Shown in pieces: positions 5,739 to 12,013 of a stretch of DNA of 15,065 nucleotides; within the stretch, counting starts at the first letter, position 1; each line of letters starts with the position of its first letter. Position numbers and translations under genes: made by a program. The notes beneath the pieces were generated by a model. The model was not told where the DNA came from, ran no database searches, and saw only the letters and a list, made by a program, of their open reading frames with translations. Origin of the DNA: Proteobacteria bacterium UBA6492 (lineage in GTDB: Bacteria > Pseudomonadota > Gammaproteobacteria > UBA6429 > Thiohalophilaceae); contig DJMK01000150.1 of the NCBI GenBank assembly GCA_002436485.1, positions 1-15,065 on the forward strand. Reading direction: 5' to 3'.

Positions 5739-7001
5739 ATGTATAAATATGGAATAAACAGCGCCGGTAATGCGATCAACCTACGCAGGTTAATTGCGCT
5801 GCGACTCATCGTCATTGCCGTGGAAGCCATAGCAATCCTGTATGGTATCAATTACCTGCACCTGGTTCTGCCATTGACTCCGCTGGTTACTGTGCTGATC
5901 TCTTTCATGGTGATCAGTCTGCTCACCCTGGCACGCCTGTATCTGGCGTGGCCCGTATCAAACATCGAGTTGTTTCTCCATCTATCACTGGATGTGCTGG
6001 TGCTCACCATCCTGCTTTATTACACGGGCGGCTCAACCAACCCTTTTGCGCCTCTATACCTCATACCACTAACCCTGACTGCCGCAACCCTGCCAGCCAG
6101 GTATACCTGGGGCATGGTCGTGCTTACCGTGGTGTGCTATTCATTGTTGCTTTTTAATTATGTTGATTTACCACAAATGCATGGATCGCATGATCATGGT
6201 TTTCGACTGCATGTGCTGGGGATGTGGCTGGGCTTTATCCTGAGCGCATTGCTAATTGCCGGTTTTGTTGTTCGCATGGCAAGCACGGTACGCAGGCAGG
6301 ACAAAAAAATAACTGCCCTGCGTGAAAAGCAACTGAAGCATGAACAGGTACTGGCGCTCGGTACACTGGCTGCCGGCGCTGCCCATGAACTTGGTACACC
6401 ACTTTCCACCATGGCAATCATGCTCAAGGACATGGAACCGAATACAGCAGTTAGCCAGGATGAACTTGATACACTACGTCAACAGGTCAATCGCTGTCGC
6501 GATATACTCGGTTCAATCTCGGCTACTGCCGGTACTACGCGTGCCGAGTCGGGTAGTATTGTAAAACTCGATTCACATTTACAAAAGCTGGTTGATACCT
6601 GGAAAGATTCACGCCCAGACGTTACTGCAAGCATCGATCTAAATGGTACTCAACCGGCGCCAAGAATTGTTGCCGATCAGACTTTGGATCAGGCGTTAAT
6701 CAATATTTTCAATAACGCTGCGGATGCATCACCAAGTGAAGTGGAAATATCTGCGAGCTGGACAGATGAAAACCTGACGGTGGAAGTTGCTGATCGTGGC
6801 AGTGGCTTATCAGCCGAAGTCATGAGCAAGCCAGGTGATAATATCTACTCCACCAAGCAGGATGGACTTGGGCTTGGTTTATTCCTGACTTATAGCACGC
6901 TTGAGCGTATAGGTGGCACCGTACATTTACTTAACCGAGAATCAGGCGGTGTGCTGTGTCGGGTCAATCTGCCGTTGAACAACATCCTGATTAGCGAATA
7001 A
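5739..7001 (+). CDS. regB: RegB/PrrB-type redox-sensing histidine kinase
   Basis: A 420-residue inner-membrane sensor kinase of the RegB/PrrB/ActS/RoxS family, which phosphorylates RegA according to respiratory redox state. About six membrane helices occupy residues 18-180. The quinone-sensing motif GGxxNPF is GGSTNPF at 97-103. The H-box, AAGAAHELGTPLSTM (211-225), contains His216. Cys253 in NRCRDIL corresponds to the redox-active cysteine (Cys265) of Rhodobacter RegB. ATP-binding motifs follow: NIFNNAADASP (322-332), DRGSGL (352-357) and GLGLGLFL (376-383). The ATG is the only plausible start, as an in-frame TAA lies just upstream; AAGG ends only one base before it, so ribosome binding is unusual (AAGAG at 5722-5726 is the alternative). 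TACAAT at 5728-5733 may be a -10 element. Its stop is one base from regA. Confidence 0.93.
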   Translation: MYKYGINSAGNAINLRRLIALRLIVIAVEAIAILYGINYLHLVLPLTPLVTVLISFMVISLLTLARLYLAWPVSNIELFLHLSLDVLVLTILLYYTGGSTNPFAPLYLIPLTLTAATLPARYTWGMVVLTVVCYSLLLFNYVDLPQMHGSHDHGFRLHVLGMWLGFILSALLIAGFVVRMASTVRRQDKKITALREKQLKHEQVLALGTLAAGAAHELGTPLSTMAIMLKDMEPNTAVSQDELDTLRQQVNRCRDILGSISATAGTTRAESGSIVKLDSHLQKLVDTWKDSRPDVTASIDLNGTQPAPRIVADQTLDQALINIFNNAADASPSEVEISASWTDENLTVEVADRGSGLSAEVMSKPGDNIYSTKQDGLGLGLFLTYSTLERIGGTVHLLNRESGGVLCRVNLPLNNILISE

Positions 7002-7002
7002 T

Positions 7003-7551
7003 ATGACTGATAATATCAAGGACAAACCCAGCTTATTGATCGTCGATGATGATGTAACCCTGTGCATTGTTCTGCAAAAGGCCATGCAAAAACGTGGCTT
7101 TGACACGCGTGTTGCCCATGATGTTGAAAGTGCGGTTGTACTGGCGAAAGAAGATCCTCCGGAGTATGCCATCATTGACCTGAGTATGCCGGGCGAGTCC
7201 GGCCTGACGCTTATCAGTCGACTCAAGGAAATCGATGCACATACACGCATGGTCGTACTGACCGGTTATGCCTCGGTGGCGACTGCGGTGGAAGCGATCA
7301 AGCTCGGTGCCATCCATTACCTCGCCAAACCGGCCGACGCGGATGAGATACTACATTCCTTTCACCGTGATGAAGGTGATAGCAAGATACCTATACCCAC
7401 TCGCCCCTTGTCCGTGGCACGCCTCGAATGGGAGCATATCCAAAAAGTGCTCGCAGAATGCGATGGTAATATCTCTGAAACCGCACGTCGCCTCAACATG
7501 CATCGCCGTACTCTGCAGCGTAAGCTGAACAAACGCCCGGTGAAAGACTAG
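7003..7551 (+). CDS. regA: RegA/PrrA/ActR-type response regulator
   Basis: A 182-residue cytosolic response regulator, partner of the upstream kinase. The receiver domain (about 10-125) has the acidic pocket Asp15-Asp17, the phospho-acceptor Asp59 (IIDLSMPG), Thr87 (VVLTGYAS) and Lys109 (AKP). A short proline-bearing linker (IPIPTRP, 129-135) leads to a Fis-type helix-turn-helix, in which CDGNISETARRLNMHRRTL (153-171) is almost invariant in this family. Homologues control respiration, carbon and nitrogen fixation and redox balance. The gene follows regB after a single base (TAAtATG), so the two are co-transcribed and coupled. No other DNA-binding module or sigma-54 ATPase domain is present, as expected for RegA. 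Confidence 0.95.
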   Translation: MTDNIKDKPSLLIVDDDVTLCIVLQKAMQKRGFDTRVAHDVESAVVLAKEDPPEYAIIDLSMPGESGLTLISRLKEIDAHTRMVVLTGYASVATAVEAIKLGAIHYLAKPADADEILHSFHRDEGDSKIPIPTRPLSVARLEWEHIQKVLAECDGNISETARRLNMHRRTLQRKLNKRPVKD

Positions 7552-7630
7552 TTAGTATCGAGGCCACTCTCCTGTCACCCCAACCTGGCTAATTGGCCAC
7601 CTGCGTGACAAATTTGTGAAAATTTATCCC

Positions 7631-7636
7631 TATAAT
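7631..7636 (+). promoter_or_regulatory. Candidate -10 element giving a leaderless mRNA
   Basis: A perfect TATAAT ends seven bases before the ATG at 7644, so a normal start of transcription would fall at or next to the start codon. No Shine-Dalgarno sequence precedes that ATG. The -35 is unclear: GTGACA (7605-7610) is 20 bases upstream and TTGTGA (7614-7619) is 11 bases upstream, both off the usual spacing. Confidence 0.4.
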
Positions 7637-7643
7637 AAATAGT

Positions 7644-8348
7644 ATGACCAGCAAGAACGTACTCATCGTCGAAGACCATCAGGATATCGCGCGGCTTATT
7701 CGAATGCACCTGGCCGACCTGGATTGCCATGTTGTGGTGGCCAATGACGGGCTTGAGGGGTTAAAACAGGCTGAATCGCAAAACTTTGACCTGATTATCC
7801 TGGACCTGATGCTACCGGGCATGGACGGGCTCGAAATCTGCAAACGCATTCGGCAGCAATCTCACTATACACCGATCGTCATGCTGACCTCCAAGTCGGC
7901 CGAGCTGGACCGGGTGCTTGGCCTGGAAGTTGGCGCCGATGATTATGTCACCAAGCCATTCAGTATTCGTGAACTCATCGCCAGGGTAAAGGCACAGTTT
8001 CGCCGCGGTGAAGCGACCAGCGATAACGTGCAAAGTAATATCATTGTCTATGGTGGTATGTGTATCGATCGGGAAAAGCGTACGGTCACTATTGACGAGC
8101 GTCGTATTGACCTGACCGCCAAGGAGTTCGACCTGCTACTGCAGTTCATTGATCACCCCGGGCGGGTTTACTCGCGCGCCCAGCTACTCGACATGGTGTG
8201 GGGTTATGGCCATGAAGGTTATGAACATACCGTTAACTCGCACATCAATCGGCTGCGTGGAAAAATCGAGAAAGATCCCAACAAACCGGAATACATCCTG
8301 ACCGTCTGGGGTGTAGGTTACAAATTTAACGATACAATGACTGCCTGA
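7644..8348 (+). CDS. OmpR/PhoB-family response regulator
   Basis: A 234-residue two-component regulator. The receiver domain (about 4-118) has Glu10 and Asp11, phospho-acceptor Asp54 (ILDLMLPGMDG), Thr82 and Lys104 (YVTKPF). The C-terminal winged helix (about 133-230) shows LTAKEFDLLLQFIDHPGRV (157-175), the recognition-helix region HTVNSHINRLRGKIE (195-209) and the wing VWGVGYKF (221-228). It is followed after two bases by its kinase gene. The ATG is fixed by the receiver's conserved start (KNVLIVEDH). The upstream gap of 92 bases holds a TATAAT almost touching the start codon and the palindrome ACAAATTTGT (7608-7617). The regulon and signal cannot be told from sequence; it is not specific enough to call PhoB, OmpR or another named member. 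Confidence 0.93.
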   Translation: MTSKNVLIVEDHQDIARLIRMHLADLDCHVVVANDGLEGLKQAESQNFDLIILDLMLPGMDGLEICKRIRQQSHYTPIVMLTSKSAELDRVLGLEVGADDYVTKPFSIRELIARVKAQFRRGEATSDNVQSNIIVYGGMCIDREKRTVTIDERRIDLTAKEFDLLLQFIDHPGRVYSRAQLLDMVWGYGHEGYEHTVNSHINRLRGKIEKDPNKPEYILTVWGVGYKFNDTMTA

Positions 8349-8350
8349 TC

Positions 8351-9826
8351 ATGTTCAAACGCCTGTCGAACAAACTGATTCTTACCCTGCTCGCATTGTT
8401 GTTGCTGTTATCTGCCAGCTTTATCGGCTTTGCGATCTGGAGCACGCCGATGTTCCTGCAGGAACTCAACCAGAAACTCAACCTGACACTGGCTGACAAT
8501 ATCGTTAAAGAAAAGAAGTTAATGATTGATCACCAGGTCAACCAGGACGCGATGCAATCCATCTTCATGGGATTAATGTTGGTCAACCCAATCATCGAAG
8601 TTTACCTGGTGGATACCAACGGCAAGATCCTCTCCTACTCGGCACCGGAAGGTGTCGTGAAGCGTAACTCCATCGATCTTGCACCGGTTAAACAGTTTCT
8701 CGAATCTGATAAACAACGCCCGGTGCTTGGCAATGACCCGCGCCACCCGGAACGCAACAAGGTTTTTTCCGCCGCGCGTATCACGCAAAACGATCAGTTA
8801 CAGGGTTACCTGTATATCGTGCTGGGTGGTCAAACCTATGATTCGGTCGTTGATATTCTTGAATCCAGTTACATGTTGCGATTGTGGACCGGGGCTGTTG
8901 GCATCAGCCTGCTGATTGCCTCGCTGGCCGGCCTGCTCATCTTCAGACATATCACGCGTCGCTTACGACAACTGGCGGATGGCATGGAAGAATTCAAACA
9001 ACATGACTTCAAAGACTCGGTATCCTTGCCGGCTCGTTTTGACGGTCGCCCCGGGGACGAAATCGATCAGCTGGGTGCAACGTTTCGGGAAATGTCAGAG
9101 CGTATTATCAAGCAGGTCAAACAACTTGAACATAATGACAAGTCACGCCGCGAACTGGTCGCCAATGTCTCACATGATCTGCGCACGCCACTGGCTTCGC
9201 TGCAAGGTTATCTTGAAACACTTTTACTGAAAGCTGACAGCCTGAGCGAAGCTGAAAAACAGGACTATATCAAAATCGCCTTACAACATAGCGATCGTTT
9301 ACGTAAACTGATTTCAGAGCTGTTTGAGCTGGCGAAACTGGAAAACCAGGGTGCCGAATTGCATTTCGAGCCGTTCTCCATGAGTGAACTGATACATGAT
9401 GTTACGCACAAATTTCAGCTTGAAGCCAAAGAAAAAAATCTCCAGCTGGAAACCTCGATTCCGGAAGAACCTGCGTTCGTCTCGGCGGATATCGGCCTGA
9501 TACAGCGTGTGCTGGAGAACCTGATTGAAAATGCCATCAAGTACACACCAGCCGGCGGACACATTGGTATTACTCTGCTGAGTGGTGGTAACAACTTCGC
9601 GACAAGCATCAGCGATGATGGCCAGGGCATACCGGAAGAAGACCTGCCACATATTTTTGATCGTTTTTATCGCGTCGACAAACATCGCAACACGGACGGC
9701 ACCGGACTTGGCCTGGCTATTGTTAACCGCATTATTCAGCTGCACAACAGTAAAATTGATGTGCAATCGAAACCCAATACTGGTACCACATTCTCATTTC
9801 AACTACCCAGTGCGCAACTGAATTAA
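8351..9826 (+). CDS. HAMP-domain sensor histidine kinase
   Basis: A 491-residue inner-membrane kinase paired with the preceding regulator. Membrane helices at about 8-30 and 177-199 flank a periplasmic sensor region of about 145 residues, which has a Cache/PAS-like feel (VYLVDTNGKILSYSAPEG, 84-101, and GYLYIVLGG, 152-160). HAMP spans about 200-255, then a short coiled stretch leads to the H-box VSHDLRTPLASL (273-284), with His275. The ATPase domain has ENLIENAIKYTP (389-400), DDGQGI (422-427), FDRFYR (436-441) and GTGLGLAIV (450-458). All catalytic boxes are intact. The ligand is unknown. No terminator is visible after it, though a weak separate promoter may precede the next small gene. Confidence 0.93.
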   Translation: MFKRLSNKLILTLLALLLLLSASFIGFAIWSTPMFLQELNQKLNLTLADNIVKEKKLMIDHQVNQDAMQSIFMGLMLVNPIIEVYLVDTNGKILSYSAPEGVVKRNSIDLAPVKQFLESDKQRPVLGNDPRHPERNKVFSAARITQNDQLQGYLYIVLGGQTYDSVVDILESSYMLRLWTGAVGISLLIASLAGLLIFRHITRRLRQLADGMEEFKQHDFKDSVSLPARFDGRPGDEIDQLGATFREMSERIIKQVKQLEHNDKSRRELVANVSHDLRTPLASLQGYLETLLLKADSLSEAEKQDYIKIALQHSDRLRKLISELFELAKLENQGAELHFEPFSMSELIHDVTHKFQLEAKEKNLQLETSIPEEPAFVSADIGLIQRVLENLIENAIKYTPAGGHIGITLLSGGNNFATSISDDGQGIPEEDLPHIFDRFYRVDKHRNTDGTGLGLAIVNRIIQLHNSKIDVQSKPNTGTTFSFQLPSAQLN

Positions 9827-9852
9827 CCATTTTTCAATTCCTCTTCTATACT
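9823..9852 (+). promoter_or_regulatory. Weak candidate promoter for the small hypothetical gene
   Basis: TTAACC (9823-9828) and TATACT (9847-9852) are 18 bases apart, in the gap between the kinase and the next gene; the -35 overlaps the kinase stop codon. The -10 has one mismatch and the -35 has two. It would start transcription about 30 bases before the ATG at 9892. Confidence 0.3.
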
Positions 9853-9891
9853 TTGTTAAGTCACCACCCATTAAAAAATAAAAACCGACCT

Positions 9892-10134
9892 ATGTATGAA
9901 GATAGACGTACAGGTAAAAAACCTGTCCCGGAAAACCTCGACAAGTACCTGAACGAGGCGCAGATGAGTGCACTACAGGATGTTGAAAGTCTTGGCTGGA
10001 AGCTGATGTTTATACGCCGGCCTTCGCAACGTAAAACGGTGGCCGTCGTGGTTGATGGGAGTGGTCACATCATAGGTGTGCTGGAAAACGACGGCAGCAT
10101 AAATAAACAAAGCGATATTATTATCAGGAAATAA
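9892..10134 (+). CDS. Small conserved hypothetical protein
   Basis: An 80-residue cytosolic protein of unknown function; no signal peptide or membrane segment. It has a basic/acidic N-terminus (MYEDRRTGKKP), a helical stretch with LNEAQMSALQDVESLGWKL (about 20-38), then IRRP and two short beta-like runs (VAVVVDGSGHIIGVLENDG). I recall similar uncharacterised short proteins with a GW-x-L-x-FIRRP core and a GVLExDG ending in other gammaproteobacteria, which supports a real gene. The ATG at 9892 is preferred over an in-frame ATG at 9853, because the extra 13 residues look unlike coding sequence and would swallow the candidate promoter. It ends eight bases from the convergent tsaD stop. Confidence 0.7.
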   Translation: MYEDRRTGKKPVPENLDKYLNEAQMSALQDVESLGWKLMFIRRPSQRKTVAVVVDGSGHIIGVLENDGSINKQSDIIIRK

Positions 10135-10142
10135 ACGGTCAC

Positions 10143-11159
10143 TCAGGACAGCGCTGGCAGCTCTTCCAGTGACCAGCGCGCTTTGGCACGATAGTCCAGC
10201 CCCTGGTTTTGCCCGGCCAGCAATCGCTGACAACCGGCAAAGGCAATCATCGCCGCATTATCAGTACAAAATGCCTTACCCGGGTAAAACACTCGCCACT
10301 GATGTTTGTGTGCCAGTTGTTTTAATCGCTGGCGCAAACGTGTATTGGCACTGACACCACCGGCCATCACCAGCGTCGACAAACCGGTTTCCTGCATGGC
10401 GCGTCGACATTTAATCGCCATGGTTTCGGCCACCGCGATTTCAAAGGCACAGGCAATGTCCGCTTTGGTCTGCGCATCATCACCGTTTTGTTGCAGGGTA
10501 ACGATGGCGTGGGTCTTGATGCCACTGAAGCTGAAGTCCATGCCGGGTCTGTCTGTCATGGGGCGAGGAAATTTAAAACGATCCGGATTGCCCTTTTCGG
10601 CCAGCTTTGACAACTCCGGTCCACCCGGATACGGCAAACCTAATAACTTGGCGGTCTTGTCAAAGGCTTCGCCGACGGCATCATCGATCGACTCACCGAG
10701 CATTCGATACTGGCCAATGCCATCCACGCGCACCAGCTGGGTATGGCCACCCGACACCAGCAGCGCAACAAACGGAAATTCCGGGTGTTCCTCCTCCAGC
10801 ATGGGTGCCAGCAGGTGGCCCTCCATGTGATGCACCGCGACTGCCGGAATGCCCAGCGCGAACGCCAGGCTGCGCCCGATGGAAGCACCCACTAACAAGG
10901 CACCGACCAGTCCGGGCCCCGCCGTATAGGCAAGGCCGTCGAGGTCAGTAAGTGCAAACTTCGATTGGTCCATGACCTGGCGAATCATCGGCGTTAGCTT
11001 GCGAATATGGTCGCGCGAGGCCAGCTCGGGCACTACCCCCCCATACTGGGCATGCAGCTCGATCTGGCTGTAAACCTCGTGCGCCAGCAGCCCCCGCTCG
11101 CTGTGGTACAGCGCCACGGCGGTTTCATCACATGAACTTTCGATTCCCAGTACCAGCAT
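10143..11159 (-). CDS. tsaD: tRNA N6-adenosine threonylcarbamoyltransferase
   Basis: A 338-residue TsaD (Gcp/YgjD; Kae1 family), which with TsaB and TsaE transfers the threonylcarbamoyl group to A37 of ANN-decoding tRNAs. The sequence opens with LGIESSCDETAVALY (residues 4-18). The metal-binding motif is HMEGH (His111, His115) and the third ligand is Asp300 (CTDNAAMIA). VSGGHT (135-140), the GEAFDKTAKLLGLPYPGGP region (163-181) and MAGGVSAN (265-272) are all present. The start at 11159 gives E. coli-like length (337 residues); the frame continues upstream to an ATG at 11216, but that extension has no family match and runs through the rpsU promoter. GAGA lies just before the chosen ATG. It is divergent from rpsU, as in many relatives. 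Confidence 0.96.
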   Translation of the reverse strand: MLVLGIESSCDETAVALYHSERGLLAHEVYSQIELHAQYGGVVPELASRDHIRKLTPMIRQVMDQSKFALTDLDGLAYTAGPGLVGALLVGASIGRSLAFALGIPAVAVHHMEGHLLAPMLEEEHPEFPFVALLVSGGHTQLVRVDGIGQYRMLGESIDDAVGEAFDKTAKLLGLPYPGGPELSKLAEKGNPDRFKFPRPMTDRPGMDFSFSGIKTHAIVTLQQNGDDAQTKADIACAFEIAVAETMAIKCRRAMQETGLSTLVMAGGVSANTRLRQRLKQLAHKHQWRVFYPGKAFCTDNAAMIAFAGCQRLLAGQNQGLDYRAKARWSLEELPALS

Positions 11160-11206
11160 ATGTCTCAAATTATCCCTTGAAATCCCGATATATTCCCGAG
11201 GTTTTG

Positions 11207-11235
11207 TTGTAATCATGGGCCCAGATCAGTAGAAT
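11207..11235 (+). promoter_or_regulatory. Sigma-70 promoter of the rpsU-dnaG-rpoD operon
   Basis: TTGTAA (11207-11212) and TAGAAT (11230-11235) are separated by the ideal 17 bases, matching 4 and 5 of 6 consensus positions. Transcription would begin near 11242, about 36 bases before the rpsU ATG. It lies in the divergent gap with tsaD. Confidence 0.6.
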
Positions 11236-11277
11236 TGCGCGCCTTTATACCGTTAATTGTAAGGATGTGAAAGCTTT

Positions 11278-11493
11278 ATGCCTTCTGTGAAAGTCAGAGA
11301 AAACGAACCTTTCGATATTGCATTGCGTCGCTTCAAGCGCTCATGCGAAAAGGCCGGTGTGTTGTCTGAAGTTCGCCGTCGCGAATTTTACGAGAAACCG
11401 ACTTCTATTCGTAAGCGCAAAATGGCTGCTGCTGTTAAGCGCCATATGAAAAAAGTCAGCCGCGACCGCATGAATCGCAAGCGCATGTACTAA
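11278..11493 (+). CDS. rpsU: 30S ribosomal protein S21
   Basis: A 71-residue S21, the same length as in E. coli and very close in sequence: it opens PSVKVRENEPFDIALRRFKR and ends in a strongly basic tail (RKMAAAVKRH, KVSRDRMNRKRMY). It is a small-subunit protein near the mRNA exit platform that promotes initiation. AAGGA at 11261-11265 lies 12 bases before the ATG, slightly long. It is the first gene of the macromolecular-synthesis operon. Unlike E. coli, no terminator hairpin follows directly; yqeY begins 27 bases later. Confidence 0.98.
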   Translation: MPSVKVRENEPFDIALRRFKRSCEKAGVLSEVRRREFYEKPTSIRKRKMAAAVKRHMKKVSRDRMNRKRMY

Positions 11494-11520
11494 CCCTCAT
11501 CCTGGCCCCACTTAGCCGCA

Positions 11521-11973
11521 ATGAGTGATTCCGAGCTCAAAACACGCATAAACGACGACGTGAAGTCGGCCATGCGGGCCAAGGATAAAGATCGCCTGGG
11601 CGCCCTGCGCCTGATCACGGCGGCCATCAAGCAAAAAGAAGTCGACGAACGCATTGAACTGGATGATACCGGTGTGCTGGCCGTGCTGGAAAAGATGGTC
11701 AAGCAGCGTAAAGACTCCATCGAGCAATACTCCAAGGCGGGTCGTGATGACCTGATTGCCAAGGAGCAGTTTGAGCTGGATCTCATTCAGGGCTATTTAC
11801 CCGAACAAATGTCCGAAGCCGAAATCGAGGCCGTGGTTGCCGAAGCGGTTGCCGCCACAGGCGCGTCCGAAATGAAAGACATGGGCAAGGTCATGGGCAT
11901 GGTCAAACCGAAGGTCCAGGGCAAGGCCGACATGGGCCTGGTCAGTAAGCTGGTAAAAGCAAAATTAGGTTAA
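11521..11973 (+). CDS. yqeY: GatB/YqeY domain protein
   Basis: A 150-residue single-domain YqeY protein, related to the C-terminal tRNA-binding domain of the GatB subunit of the tRNA-dependent amidotransferase. The exact role of free-standing YqeY is unsettled. Typical stretches are AMRAKDKDRLGALRLITAAI (residues 17-36), MVKQRKDSIEQYSKAGRDDL (about 59-78), IQGYLPEQMSEAEIE (about 89-103), and the end with MGKVMGMVKPKVQGKADMGLVS. It stands between rpsU and dnaG, a placement common in gammaproteobacteria outside the enterics. No Shine-Dalgarno sequence is evident, so coupling from rpsU is possible. Confidence 0.95.
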   Translation: MSDSELKTRINDDVKSAMRAKDKDRLGALRLITAAIKQKEVDERIELDDTGVLAVLEKMVKQRKDSIEQYSKAGRDDLIAKEQFELDLIQGYLPEQMSEAEIEAVVAEAVAATGASEMKDMGKVMGMVKPKVQGKADMGLVSKLVKAKLG

Positions 11974-11992
11974 CCGAGGATCGCTGCCTCGG
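11974..11992 (+). other. Hairpin between yqeY and dnaG
   Basis: CCGAGG (11974-11979) and CCTCGG (11987-11992) form a perfect six-pair GC-rich stem with a seven-base loop, starting at the base after the yqeY stop codon. No U-run follows (CUUAUCAAG). E. coli has a partial terminator before dnaG that keeps primase low; this hairpin sits in the equivalent place and may act in attenuation, pausing or RNA processing. Confidence 0.5.
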
Positions 11993-12013
11993 CTTATCAA
12001 GTAGAATGCCAGG

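Noticed and set aside
7552..7604. Possible terminator after regA (TGGC-N6-GCCA around 7586-7599)
   Set aside because: The stem is only four pairs and no U-run follows, so it is not supported as a terminator.
10306..10951. Plus-strand open frames opposite tsaD
   Set aside because: tsaD is unambiguous on the minus strand; the antisense products are Pro/Arg/Ser-rich with no motif, typical of shadow frames in GC-richer genes.
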